Part shown: piece after piece, positions 48,900-58,165 of the stretch
Numbering within the stretch: the stretch's first letter is position 1
Layout of the letters: the number at the start of each line of letters is the position of its first letter
Assembly (NCBI RefSeq): GCF_022879575.1
Contig: NZ_CP084260.1
Location: 310,001-374,000 of the forward strand
DNA length: 64,000 nucleotides
Direction: 5' to 3'
DNA from: Caballeronia sp. SL2Y3
Lineage (GTDB): Bacteria > Pseudomonadota > Gammaproteobacteria > Burkholderiales > Burkholderiaceae
The notes under the pieces: model-generated
The model's database searches: none
Seen by the model: the letters and a program-made list of their open reading frames with translations, nothing else
What the model was told of the DNA's origin: nothing
Position numbers and translations under genes: made by a program

Positions 48900-50390
48900 A
48901 TGACGACCCAACGACTCACCACCGCCAGCGGCGCGCCCGTAGGAGACAACCAGAACTCGCAGACCGCCGGCCCGCGCGGCCCCGTGACGCTGCAGGATTT
49001 CTGGCTCATCGAGAAGCTCGCGCACTTCGACCGCGAGGTCATCCCTGAGCGCCGCGTGCATGCGAAGGGTTCGGGCGCGTTCGGTACCTTGCGCGTGACG
49101 CACGACATCTCCCGCTACACGAAGGCGAAGCTCTTCAACGAAATCGGCAAGGAAACGCCCATTTTCATGCGCTTTTCGACGGTAGCCGGCGAGCGCGGCG
49201 CGGCCGACGCCGAGCGCGACGTGCGCGGCTTCTCCATCAAGTTCTACACCGAAGAGGGCAACTGGGACGTGGTCGGCAATAACACGCCGGTGTTTTTCAT
49301 TCGCGATCCGCTCAAGTTCCCCGACTTCATCCATACGCAAAAGCGCGATCCGTACACCAACCTGCGCAGCAACGTGGCGGCGTGGGACTTCTGGTCGCGT
49401 CATCCGGAATCGCTGCATCAGGTGACCATTTTGATGAGCGATCGCGGCATCCCGAAGAATTATCGGCAGATGCACGGCTTCGGTTCGCACACCTTCTCAT
49501 TCATCAACGCGGATAACGAGCGCTTCTACGTGAAGTTCCACTTCAAGTCGCAGCAGCCGCTCGAGAATTTCACGGATGCCGAAGCGGCCGCCGTGATCGC
49601 CGCCGACCGCGAAAGCGCGCAGCGCGATCTGGTCGAGAACATCGACCGTGGCAACTTCCCGCGCTGGAATTTCCGCGTGCAGATCATGCCGGAAGCGGAC
49701 GCGGCGACGTACCGCTTCAATCCGTTCGACATCACTAAGGTGTGGCCGCACAAGGACTATCCGCTCATCGATGTCGGCGTGATCGAGCTCAACCGCAACG
49801 CGCAGAACTACTTCGCGGAGGTCGAGCAGTCGGCCTTCACGCCGGCGAACGTCGTGCCGGGCATCGGCTTTTCGCCGGACCGGCTGTTGCAGGGGCGGCT
49901 CTTCTCGTACGGCGACACGCAACGCTATCGCCTCGGCATCAATCACCATCAGATTCCGGTGAACGCGCCGCGCACGCCGGTGGCGAATCCGTTTCATCGC
50001 GATGGCGGCATGCGCGTCGACGGCAATCTCGGCGGCCGCGTGAACTACGAGCCGAATCGCTTCGGCGACTTCGCTCAGGATGCGAGCGTGAACGAGCCGC
50101 CGCTCGCGGCGGGCGCGGTGGATCGCTACGACCATCGCGAGGACGACGACTACTACAGCCAGCCGGGCGCGCTCTTCCGCCTGTTCGACGACGCGCAGCG
50201 CGAGCGTCTGTTCGGCAACATCGCGCGGCACATTCACGGCGTGCCGAACGAGATCGTCGCGCGGCAGATCGAGCACTTCCGCCGCGCCGATCCGGCTTAT
50301 GCGCAAGGCGTCGTCGATGCGCTCGCCCGCATCGGGCAGCGGCTCGACGTGAACAAGGACATCGACGAGGAAGATACGGCCGCTGTGTGA
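48900..50390 (+). CDS. katA: Monofunctional haem catalase
   Basis: 496 residues, small-subunit (clade 3-like) catalase. Distal His54 lies in [12 protein letters not shown], the distal Asn in [12 protein letters not shown] near 127, and the proximal haem Tyr337 in [14 protein letters not shown]. The NADPH-binding type of barrel and the short C-terminus (no flavodoxin domain) agree with the length. It dismutates hydrogen peroxide in the cytosol. The ATG at 48900 gives the conserved [14 protein letters not shown] start; a longer frame exists upstream. It is probably controlled by OxyR. Confidence 0.95.
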   Translation: MTTQRLTTASGAPVGDNQNSQTAGPRGPVTLQDFWLIEKLAHFDREVIPERRVHAKGSGAFGTLRVTHDISRYTKAKLFNEIGKETPIFMRFSTVAGERGAADAERDVRGFSIKFYTEEGNWDVVGNNTPVFFIRDPLKFPDFIHTQKRDPYTNLRSNVAAWDFWSRHPESLHQVTILMSDRGIPKNYRQMHGFGSHTFSFINADNERFYVKFHFKSQQPLENFTDAEAAAVIAADRESAQRDLVENIDRGNFPRWNFRVQIMPEADAATYRFNPFDITKVWPHKDYPLIDVGVIELNRNAQNYFAEVEQSAFTPANVVPGIGFSPDRLLQGRLFSYGDTQRYRLGINHHQIPVNAPRTPVANPFHRDGGMRVDGNLGGRVNYEPNRFGDFAQDASVNEPPLAAGAVDRYDHREDDDYYSQPGALFRLFDDAQRERLFGNIARHIHGVPNEIVARQIEHFRRADPAYAQGVVDALARIGQRLDVNKDIDEEDTAAV

Positions 50391-50443
50391 CTCGCGTGAC
50401 AGGCGCGGCGGCAACGGTCGAACGGGACAGCAGGAGAAAGACC

Positions 50444-50608
50444 ATGACCCAGACACTGAACATCATCGGCCAGGCGGTGGAGCGCCTGGAAGCGACGAGC
50501 CGCCGGGCAACGCGCGGTGCGCGCGTCGCAGCTGCATTCGGAATCGTGGCGGCGGCGTACGGACTCGTCGTCGTGAGCGCGCTGCATGGCGCGGGCGGGT
50601 TCGCCTGA
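50444..50608 (+). CDS. Small hypothetical membrane protein between catalase and dps
   Basis: 54 residues. The ATG follows AGGAGAAAGACC, a strong ribosome site. The N-terminal half is charged (VERLEATSRRATRGARV) and the C-terminal half is one hydrophobic segment (about 30-50, AAFGIVAAAYGLVVVSALHG). No family is recognised. It is 53 bases downstream of catalase on the same strand and is likely on the same transcript. Confidence 0.6.
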   Translation: MTQTLNIIGQAVERLEATSRRATRGARVAAAFGIVAAAYGLVVVSALHGAGGFA

Positions 50609-50779
50609 GACCATCTGGAGCGCAGGCATGCGGCATAAGGCATAAGGCTTCGAAGCCTTGCTCCACAAGGAAACCGCCGCGTTTCTAAGATACACTGTCG
50701 ATCGCTCGAAACGCCGCACGGCGAAACAATGCGTCACGCGCGGCGCACCACGTTCGAATCACTCTTTCACGGAGTCATC

Positions 50780-51268
50780 ATGGCGAAGAAAGGCATTGCA
50801 CCTGCCGTCAACATCGGCATCAACGACAAAGACCGCAAGCGGATCGCCGACGGGCTGTCCCGGCTGCTCGCGGACACCTACACGTTGTACCTGAAGACGC
50901 ACAATTTCCACTGGAACGTCACGGGGCCGATGTTCAACACACTGCACCTGATGTTCGAGACGCAATACACGGAACTGGCTACAGCCGTCGATTCGATCGC
51001 TGAACGCATTCGCGCGCTCGGCGTGCACGCGCCGGGCAGCTATCGCGACTTCGCGAAGCTCTCGTCGATTCCGGAAGCCGAAGGCGTGCCCGACGCCGAA
51101 GACATGATTCGCCAATTGGTCGAAGGCCAGGAAGCGGTGGTGCGCACGGCGCGCGAGATCTTCCCGGCGACCGAAGCCGCCAACGACGAGCCGACCGCCG
51201 ACCTGCTCACGCAGCGCATGCAGACGCACGAAAAGACCGCGTGGATGCTGCGCTCGATGCTCGCGTAA
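50780..51268 (+). CDS. dps: DNA protection protein Dps
   Basis: 162 residues. Ferritin-like dodecamer that oxidises Fe(II) with hydrogen peroxide and coats DNA. The inter-subunit ferroxidase ligands are visible in [13 protein letters not shown] (about 36-48) and [20 protein letters not shown] (about 53-72, Asp and Glu). The ATG at 50780 follows ACGGAGTCATC; a longer frame is not supported. It is probably in the OxyR regulon with catalase. A terminator follows. Confidence 0.96.
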   Translation: MAKKGIAPAVNIGINDKDRKRIADGLSRLLADTYTLYLKTHNFHWNVTGPMFNTLHLMFETQYTELATAVDSIAERIRALGVHAPGSYRDFAKLSSIPEAEGVPDAEDMIRQLVEGQEAVVRTAREIFPATEAANDEPTADLLTQRMQTHEKTAWMLRSMLA

Positions 51269-51293
51269 AGCGGTTTTCTTGTCGGTTTAGGAA

Positions 51294-51321
51294 GCCCGTG
51301 CGATGTGCTGCACGGGTTTTT
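51294..51321 (+). terminator. Rho-independent terminator after dps
   Basis: CCCGTGC pairs with GCACGGG around eight bases; TTTTT and a second T-rich stretch follow. Confidence 0.85.
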
Positions 51322-51384
51322 GCTTTTCAGAGCGGCGCGCAGCGCTGGACTAAAATATCTGCTCTTCCGTTCCGGCCGCCTTCC

Positions 51385-52245
51385 ATGCTCGCCCGTCTCC
51401 CGCTCTATATGCGCCTCGTGCGCCTGGACAAGCCCATCGGCAGCCTGCTGCTCTTGTGGCCGACGCTCAACGCGTTATGGATCGCGTCGGATGGCCGGCC
51501 ATCGCCGATGCTGATCGTCATCTTCGCAATCGGCACGCTTTTGATGCGCTCGGCGGGCTGCGCCATCAACGATTACGCGGACCGCGACTTCGACCGCTAC
51601 GTGAAGCGCACCGCCGAGCGGCCGATCACGTCGGGCAAGATTCGCGCGTGGGAAGCGGTGGCGCTCGCGGCGGCGCTGTCGCTCGTCGCGTTTCTGCTTA
51701 TTCTGCCGCTCAACGCGCTCACGAAGGAACTGTCGGTTTTCGCGCTGTTCGTCGCGGGCACGTATCCGTTCACTAAGCGATTCTTCGCGATTCCGCAGGC
51801 GTATCTGGGCATCGCGTTCGGCTTCGGCATTCCGATGGCATTCGCCGCCGTGCAGGATCATGTGCCGATGCTCGCGTGGATCATGCTCGCGGCCAACGTG
51901 TTCTGGTCGGTCGCGTACGACACCGAATACGCGATGGTCGATCGCGACGACGACATCAAGATCGGCATTCGCACGTCCGCACTCACGTTCGGCCGGTATG
52001 ACGTGCTCGCCGTGATGCTGTGTTATGCGGCGACGCTCGCGGTGTATGCGGGCATCGGCATGACGCTGCACTTCGGCTGGCCGTACTGGCTCGGCTGGCT
52101 CGGCGCCGCCGGCTGCGCGGGGTATCACTACACGCTTATTCGAAATCGCGAGCGCATGGCGTGCTTCGCCGCGTTCAAGCACAACAATTGGCTCGGCGGT
52201 GTGTTGTTCGCGGGCATCGCGCTTCAATACGCAATCGGAAGCTGA
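51385..52245 (+). CDS. ubiA: 4-hydroxybenzoate polyprenyltransferase
   Basis: 286 residues, about eight membrane helices. Attaches the polyprenyl tail to 4-hydroxybenzoate in ubiquinone synthesis. Both Asp-rich Mg sites are present: [10 protein letters not shown] near 68-77 and [13 protein letters not shown] near 182-194. The ATG at 51385 gives the conserved [17 protein letters not shown] start. A TAAAAT hexamer near 51351 may be its -10 box. Confidence 0.95.
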   Translation: MLARLPLYMRLVRLDKPIGSLLLLWPTLNALWIASDGRPSPMLIVIFAIGTLLMRSAGCAINDYADRDFDRYVKRTAERPITSGKIRAWEAVALAAALSLVAFLLILPLNALTKELSVFALFVAGTYPFTKRFFAIPQAYLGIAFGFGIPMAFAAVQDHVPMLAWIMLAANVFWSVAYDTEYAMVDRDDDIKIGIRTSALTFGRYDVLAVMLCYAATLAVYAGIGMTLHFGWPYWLGWLGAAGCAGYHYTLIRNRERMACFAAFKHNNWLGGVLFAGIALQYAIGS

Positions 52246-52436
52246 GATCGCGCGGGCACTTCGCGGGTGCGGCGATGGATGACAGTCCGGATGCCGTGTT
52301 TGATTGCTTAACGGTTGACGCGGGGCCACACTGCGCACGCGCCAACTTCCGAGCACGTTAGATATCGCGCGGCGCGGCAGCGAGCTATGCATCGAACAAC
52401 CCGCGCGCGCAACGTCAGATGCGGAGTTGAAGACCC

Positions 52437-53249
52437 TCACGCCGCGCCGAATTCATCGCCCATTTCCTTGGCCCGCGCTTCCGCCGCCAGCGCCCCGCGC
52501 ACGATCGCGTCCTTCACGCCGTGCGCATCGAAGGCTGCGAGCGCGGCCGCCGTCGTGCCGCCCTTCGATGTCACGCGCTCGCGCAGCACGCTCGCCGGTT
52601 CGCTCGACTGCGCCGCGAGCTGCGCCGCGCCCGTGAACGTCGCGACCGCGAGCGCGCGGCCTTGCTCTTCGTCCATGCCGAGGGCGCGCGCCGCTTCCTG
52701 CATCGCTTCGATGAAATAGAACACGTACGCCGGACCGCTGCCCGAGATGGCGGTGACGGCGTCGATCTTCGCTTCGTCGTCGAACCAGACGGTCGCGCCG
52801 ACCGCTTCCAATACGTGCGATGCAAGCGCCTTCGCCTCGTCGCTCACGCCCGGCAATGCGGCGAGCCCGGTCACGCCCATGCCGATGAGCGCGGGCGTGT
52901 TCGGCATGGTGCGCACCACGTTCGCGTAGCCGCCGAGCCACCGAGAGAGGTCCGCCGCGCGGATGCCCGCCGCGATGCTGATGACCGTCTGCCGCGCCAG
53001 ATGCGGCGCGAGCGCCTCGGCGACGCCTTTGAGCACCTGCGGCTTCACCGCGAGCAGGATGGCGTCGTAGTCGGCGAGTGTCGCGTCGATGGCCGCGCCC
53101 GTCTTTATGCCGAATTGCTTCGCGGTGCGCGAGCGGGCTTCGTCGTTGATGTCGATGGCGTAGATATCCGCAGGCGCGACGCCGCGCTTGATGAGACCGC
53201 CGATGAGCGCCGCGGCCATGTTGCCGCCGCCGATGAATGCGATTTTCAT
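52437..53249 (-). CDS. proC: Pyrroline-5-carboxylate reductase
   Basis: 270 residues. Last step of proline synthesis. The nucleotide-binding opening MKIAFIGGGNMAAALIGGL is exact for the family, and the signature with AISGSGPAYVFYFIEA near 162-177 and SKGGTTAAAL near 229-238 is complete. The ATG at 53249 is used; the open frame further upstream lies in yggS. It sits 13 bases after yggS, the usual yggS-proC pair. Confidence 0.96.
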   Translation of the reverse strand: MKIAFIGGGNMAAALIGGLIKRGVAPADIYAIDINDEARSRTAKQFGIKTGAAIDATLADYDAILLAVKPQVLKGVAEALAPHLARQTVISIAAGIRAADLSRWLGGYANVVRTMPNTPALIGMGVTGLAALPGVSDEAKALASHVLEAVGATVWFDDEAKIDAVTAISGSGPAYVFYFIEAMQEAARALGMDEEQGRALAVATFTGAAQLAAQSSEPASVLRERVTSKGGTTAAALAAFDAHGVKDAIVRGALAAEARAKEMGDEFGAA

Positions 53250-53262
53250 GATGAGTGATGAG

Positions 53263-53958
53263 TCAGTGGTTATAAGTGCGCTTGCCGAAGATCGCGGTGC
53301 CGATGCGCACGATGGTCGCGCCTTCGAGCACGGCGGCTTCGAGATCGGCGGACATGCCCATCGAGAGCGTGTCGAGTTCGAGGCCGTCGGCGCGCAGCGC
53401 ATCCATCAGATCGCGCAGGCGCGCGTGCGGGGCGCGCTGGGCGTCGAGCGTGTCGGCGGGCTCGGGAATCGACATCAGCCCGCGCAGACGCAGGCCGGGC
53501 AGCTTGGCCACCGCATGCGCGAGCGCCGCGGCGTCGTGCGGCTCTACGCCGCTTTTCGATGCCTCGCCGCTCACGTTCACCTGCACGCATACATTGAGCG
53601 GCGTCGCGCCTTCGGGACGCTGCGCGGAAAGGCGTTCCGCGATCTTCAGGCGGTCGACGGAATGCACCCAGTCGAACTGCTCCGCGACGAGCTTCGTCTT
53701 GTTCGATTGCAGCGGCCCGATGAAATGCCATTCGATGTGGCTGCGCAAGTCGGCGAGGGCGGCGATCTTCGCGATGCCTTCCTGCACGTAGTTCTCGCCG
53801 AACGCGCGCTGGCCAGCATCGAACGCGGCGCGCACGTCGTCGGCGGGGAAGGTCTTGGATACGGCGAGCAGCTTGACGGACGCCGGATCGCGCGACGCGC
53901 GTTCGGCGGCCTGCGCGATCCGTTGACGGACTTCTTCCAGATGTTGAGCGATGGACAT
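53263..53958 (-). CDS. yggS: YggS/PLPBP family pyridoxal-phosphate homeostasis protein
   Basis: 231 residues. Binds PLP through Lys35 in LAVSKTFP on a TIM-barrel fold; FGENYVQEG near 54-62, HFIGPLQSNK near 77-86 and SMGMSADLEAAV near 200-211 are the other family blocks. It has no known catalytic activity and is thought to buffer PLP and protect amino-acid pools. It precedes proC on the same strand. Confidence 0.95.
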   Translation of the reverse strand: MSIAQHLEEVRQRIAQAAERASRDPASVKLLAVSKTFPADDVRAAFDAGQRAFGENYVQEGIAKIAALADLRSHIEWHFIGPLQSNKTKLVAEQFDWVHSVDRLKIAERLSAQRPEGATPLNVCVQVNVSGEASKSGVEPHDAAALAHAVAKLPGLRLRGLMSIPEPADTLDAQRAPHARLRDLMDALRADGLELDTLSMGMSADLEAAVLEGATIVRIGTAIFGKRTYNH

Positions 53959-54003
53959 GCGCGAGCGACATTCATGGCGGATCGGGCCATTATACGAATC
54001 CGC

Positions 54004-55230
54004 CTAGCCGTACAGCAGATGCTCCAGAAGCTGAATCCAGTGCGTCACCGGCGTGGATGTGCCGCTTTGCAGATGCGAGATGCAGCCGACGTTCGCCGAC
54101 ACGATCATCTGCGGCTCGGTCTTTTCCAGCCGGTCGAGCTTCTGGTTGCGCAGCGCGTAAGCCATCTTCGGTTGCAGCACCGAATACGTTCCGGCCGATC
54201 CGCAGCAGATGTGCGCGTCCGCGGGCAGGCGCACTTCGAGACCGAGCGCCGTCAGAAGATGCTCGACGCGCCCGCGAATCTGCTGCCCGTGCTGCAACGT
54301 GCACGGCGGATGAAACGCCACCGTATGCACGGCGCGCCGTCGCGCCAGCCCGACGAGTTCTTCTTCGAACGCCGGCAGAATCTCGGCGAGATCGCGCGTC
54401 AGATCGACAATGCGCCGCGCCCTGTCCGCATACGCCGGATCGTTGCGCAGCAGGTGCGCATACTCCTTGACCGTCGCGCCGCAGCCCGACGCGTTCATCA
54501 CGATCGCCTCGACGCCGCTTTCGACATACGGCCACCACGCGTCGATGTTGTTGCGCACGTCGTCGAGCGCGTCGTCGTTGTAGCCGAGATGCAGACGAAT
54601 CGCGCCGCAGCAGCCGGCACTCGGCGCGGTCACGATCTCGATGCCGAGCGCATCGAACACGCGCGCCGTCGCCGTGTTGACGTTCGGCATCATCGCGGGC
54701 TGCACGCAGCCGGCGAGCATCAGCATCTTGCGCGCGTGCTTGCGCGTGGGCGGCGCGAGCGGCCTTTCGGGCACCGGAATCTTCGAGCGCAGGGTGCGCG
54801 GAAGCACGCCGCGCACTTGCTGCCCGAGCTTCATCGCGGGCGTGAAGAGCGTGCTGTTCGGCAGAAAGCTCGCGAGAAAGCGGCGCTGGATGCGCTGACG
54901 CATCGGCCGCTCGACTTTCTGCTCGACGACCTTGCGCCCGATCTCGACGAGCTTGCCGTACTGCACGCCCGACGGACACGTGGTCTCGCAGTTGCGGCAC
55001 GTGAGGCACCGGTCCAGATGCGTCTGCGTGCTGCGCGTGGGGGGCGCGCCCTCGAACATCTGCTTCATCAGATAGATGCGCCCGCGCGGTCCGTCGAGTT
55101 CGTCGCCGAGCAGTTGATACGTCGGGCAAGTCGCCGTGCAGAAGCCGCAGTGGACGCACTTGCGGAGAATCGCGTCGGCTTCGTCGCCATCGGCGGTGCC
55201 GCGGATGAAATCGGCGAGATTGGTTTGCAT
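54004..55230 (-). CDS. glcF: Glycolate oxidase iron-sulfur subunit GlcF
   Basis: 408 residues. Two ferredoxin-like [4Fe-4S] motifs: Cys25, 28, 31, 35 (CVHCGFCTATCP) and Cys75, 78, 81, 85 (CLTCRNCETTCP), followed by two CCG domains with GCCGAIRLHLG and CCGSAGTY. It passes electrons from the GlcD/GlcE flavoproteins to the membrane quinone pool. Third in the order glcD-glcE-glcF; a 19-base gap separates it from glcE. Confidence 0.95.
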   Translation of the reverse strand: MQTNLADFIRGTADGDEADAILRKCVHCGFCTATCPTYQLLGDELDGPRGRIYLMKQMFEGAPPTRSTQTHLDRCLTCRNCETTCPSGVQYGKLVEIGRKVVEQKVERPMRQRIQRRFLASFLPNSTLFTPAMKLGQQVRGVLPRTLRSKIPVPERPLAPPTRKHARKMLMLAGCVQPAMMPNVNTATARVFDALGIEIVTAPSAGCCGAIRLHLGYNDDALDDVRNNIDAWWPYVESGVEAIVMNASGCGATVKEYAHLLRNDPAYADRARRIVDLTRDLAEILPAFEEELVGLARRRAVHTVAFHPPCTLQHGQQIRGRVEHLLTALGLEVRLPADAHICCGSAGTYSVLQPKMAYALRNQKLDRLEKTEPQMIVSANVGCISHLQSGTSTPVTHWIQLLEHLLYG

Positions 55231-55249
55231 TGCGCGTTGCTCGGTTCGC

Positions 55250-56338
55250 CTAAAAATCGGGATAAAGCCGGGCGCGGTTGAAGATGCGCGCCGGATCGAA
55301 CGCGGCCTTCAACCCGCGGTGAATCTTCATGAGCGGCGCGGGCAGCGGCGTGAACACGCCCGCGTTGCGGTCGTAGGCGGAGCCCGCGCGAAAGATCGTC
55401 GCGTGGCCGCCGGCCTGCTTCGCGCTGATGCGCACGGTCTGCGGATCGGTGTCGGTGATCCACCAGCGTTGGGCGCCGCCCCATTCCATGAGCTGCGCGC
55501 CCGGCAGATGCAGCGGCTCCGCAATCGACGGCAGCGCGAGCCGCCACAGCGCCGAGCGCGGTTCGATCACGGCGAAAAACGGGTCCGTCTGTTCGCGCAG
55601 GCCGACCCAGAAGCGGTCGGCTTCGACCGCATCCACCACTTCGCCGCCGAGCGAATTGCGCGCGGTCTTCACGGCCGCTTCCGCGCCCGCGAGACGCAGC
55701 GCGAGCGTGCCGTCGCGCCACGCGCTGCCGCTGATCGGCAGAGGATGGCCGCCCCATTCGTTGAGCTTGCGCACGCCGTCGGTGGCGTGCATGTCGAATT
55801 TGAGCGTGGCTTCGGCGACGGGTCGCGGCAGCACCTTCACCGAGAGTTCGAGAATCAGTCCGAGGGTGCCGAGCGATCCCGCGAGCAGCCGCGCGACGTC
55901 GTAGCCCGCGACGTTCTTCACCACTTGCCCGCCGAAGCGCAGCACTTGCCCGCGCCCGTTCATCACGGCCGCGCCGAGCACGAAGTCGCGCGCCGCGCCG
56001 GTCCACGCGCGGCGCGGACCGGCAAGGCCCGCTGCGATGCAGCCGCCGAGCGTTGCATTGCGGCCGAAGTGAGGAGGCTCGAAGGGCAGCATCTGACCAT
56101 GTTCTCTTAACGCAGCCTCGATTTCAGCAAGCGGCGTTCCGCTTTTCGCGGTGATGACCAGTTCCGCCGGATCGTACGAAATGATCCCGCGATAGGCGCG
56201 CGTGTCGAGTATTTCTCCCTGGAGCGTCTGGCCGTACCAGTCTTTCGTGCCGCCGCCGCGAATGCGCAGCGGCGCGCCGGTCTCGCTGGCCCGGGCGATC
56301 CGCTCCGACCAGGCGGCGACGATGTCGTCCTGTTCCAT
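55250..56338 (-). CDS. glcE: Glycolate oxidase FAD-binding subunit GlcE
   Basis: 362 residues of the FAD_binding_4 (PCMH) family. The FAD segment includes LRIRGGGTKDWYG near 24-36 and FGRNATLGGCIAAGLAGPRR near 92-111. It is the shorter of the two flavin-type subunits and lacks the full C-terminal domain of GlcD. Second gene of the glc set. Confidence 0.94.
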   Translation of the reverse strand: MEQDDIVAAWSERIARASETGAPLRIRGGGTKDWYGQTLQGEILDTRAYRGIISYDPAELVITAKSGTPLAEIEAALREHGQMLPFEPPHFGRNATLGGCIAAGLAGPRRAWTGAARDFVLGAAVMNGRGQVLRFGGQVVKNVAGYDVARLLAGSLGTLGLILELSVKVLPRPVAEATLKFDMHATDGVRKLNEWGGHPLPISGSAWRDGTLALRLAGAEAAVKTARNSLGGEVVDAVEADRFWVGLREQTDPFFAVIEPRSALWRLALPSIAEPLHLPGAQLMEWGGAQRWWITDTDPQTVRISAKQAGGHATIFRAGSAYDRNAGVFTPLPAPLMKIHRGLKAAFDPARIFNRARLYPDF

Positions 56339-56477
56339 GGTGTCCCGCTCTTGTAATCGGCTTTTCGTTTGGCTTGCTGCGCCTGTCCGGTCGATTGTAC
56401 CGGCCGCTTAACGCAGCCGTACCCGGACAAACGTGGATAGCGGAACGCCCGGCGAGCGCGGCGAGCGCGGCGGCCGG

Positions 56478-58043
56478 TCAGAAGCGCGGCAGTTCGGGAT
56501 GCGGCAGGAGGCCGCCGCGAATGTGCATCTTGCCGTACTCGGCGCAGCGCGCGCGCGTGGGAATGGCCTTGTCCGGATTGAGCAGGCGCAGCGGATCGAA
56601 CGCGCGTTTGACCGCGTGAAACGCGTCGCGCTCTTCCGGCGAAAACTGCACGCACATCGAATTGATCTTCTCGATGCCCACGCCATGTTCGCCCGTCACC
56701 GTGCCGCCCAGTTCCACGCAGGTTTCGAGAATGTCGGAACCGAACGCTTCCGCGCGATGCCATTCGTCGAGATCGTTGCCGTTGAAGAGAATCAGCGGAT
56801 GCATGTTGCCGTCGCCCGCATGGAACACGTTGATGCAGCGAAGCGCGTACTTCTTCTCCATCTCCTCGATGCGCGCGAGCAGCGGCCCGATGGCGCGGCG
56901 CGGAACCGTACCGTCCATGCAGTAATAGTCGGGCGAAATGCGACCCGCGGCGGGAAACGCGTTCTTGCGGCCGGACCAGAACTTGAGCCGCTCGGCTTCC
57001 GAACGCGATATCTGGATGCGCGTCGCGCCGTGCTCGCGCAGCACGGCGGTCATGCGCACCATTTCCTCGGCGACTTCGTCGTAGGTGCCGTCGGATTCGC
57101 ACAGCAGAATGGCGGCCGCGTCGAGATCGTAGCCGGCGTTGACGAACTCCTCGACGGCGCGCGTCGCGGGCTTGTCCATCATTTCGAGGCCGGCCGGGAT
57201 GATGCCCGCCGCGATGATCGCCGCGACCGCGTTGCCGCCTTTCACCACGTCGTCGAAGCTCGCCATGATGACTTGCGCGGTCTGCGGCTTCGGAATCAGC
57301 TTGACGGTGACTTCGGTGACGACGGCGAACATGCCCTCGCTGCCGATCAGCACCGCGAGCAGATCGAGCCCCGGCGCATCCGGCGCGAGCGAGCCGAATT
57401 CCACGATATCGCCTTCCATCGTCACCGCGCGCACGCGCAGCACGTTATGCACGGTGAGGCCGTATTTCAGGCAGTGCACGCCGCCCGAATTTTCGGAGAC
57501 GTTGCCGCCGATGGTGCAGGCAATCTGCGACGACGGGTCCGGCGCGTAGTACAGCCCGTAGGGCGCGGCGGCTTCCGAGATGGCGAGATTGCGCACGCCG
57601 GGCTGCACGGTGGCCGTGCGCGCGTACGAATCCACTTCGATGATCCGGCGAAAGCGCGCGAGCGACAGCACGATGCCGTGTCGAATCGGCATCGCCCCGC
57701 CGGAGAGCCCGGTGCCCGCGCCGCGCGGCACGATCGGCACGCCGAGCCGCGCGCAGATCTGCACGACGCGCTGCACCTGCGCTTCAGTCTCGGGCAGCAC
57801 GACCGCGAGCGGCAGACGCCGGTAGGCGGCGAGACCGTCGCATTCGTAGACGGACGTGTCCTCGTCGCGAAACAGCAGGCAGTGCGTGGGCAGCACGGCC
57901 ATGAGCGCCTGCACGACTTCGCGCTGACGCTCGGCCAGTTGTTCTTCCGTGAGCGCGGGTGCGTCTTCGTGCGGAAGATTCGGCGAGAATTCCGGCGCGG
58001 CGGCGTCGGAGAACTCGGGCTTGAGTTCGTCGGGTGCGTTCAT
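56478..58043 (-). CDS. glcD: Glycolate oxidase subunit GlcD
   Basis: 521 residues. Catalytic FAD subunit that oxidises glycolate to glyoxylate. PCMH FAD motif with PIVPRGAGTGLSGGAMP near 105-121 and IGGNVSENSGGVHCLKYG near 173-190; the C-terminal FAD-linked oxidase domain includes HAGDGNMHPLILF and GEHGVGIEK. The ATG at 58043 is the conserved start; a longer frame to 58139 is open. It lies directly after dld with a gap of about 120 bases. Confidence 0.95.
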   Translation of the reverse strand: MNAPDELKPEFSDAAAPEFSPNLPHEDAPALTEEQLAERQREVVQALMAVLPTHCLLFRDEDTSVYECDGLAAYRRLPLAVVLPETEAQVQRVVQICARLGVPIVPRGAGTGLSGGAMPIRHGIVLSLARFRRIIEVDSYARTATVQPGVRNLAISEAAAPYGLYYAPDPSSQIACTIGGNVSENSGGVHCLKYGLTVHNVLRVRAVTMEGDIVEFGSLAPDAPGLDLLAVLIGSEGMFAVVTEVTVKLIPKPQTAQVIMASFDDVVKGGNAVAAIIAAGIIPAGLEMMDKPATRAVEEFVNAGYDLDAAAILLCESDGTYDEVAEEMVRMTAVLREHGATRIQISRSEAERLKFWSGRKNAFPAAGRISPDYYCMDGTVPRRAIGPLLARIEEMEKKYALRCINVFHAGDGNMHPLILFNGNDLDEWHRAEAFGSDILETCVELGGTVTGEHGVGIEKINSMCVQFSPEERDAFHAVKRAFDPLRLLNPDKAIPTRARCAEYGKMHIRGGLLPHPELPRF

Positions 58044-58165
58044 GTCTCCTCCCGGCGCCTGCACGTGGCGGCGCGTATTCGATAAAAGTCTCTGACGCGG
58101 CGACACCCCATGTTGCGCGCTCGTGGCTTCTTCGTCCACCGGGCGCGCGGGATAGAGCGGCGCGC

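Noticed and set aside
53188..55281. Plus-strand frame of about 700 codons opposite yggS and glcF
   Set aside because: Antisense shadow over genes with intact catalytic and iron-sulfur motifs.
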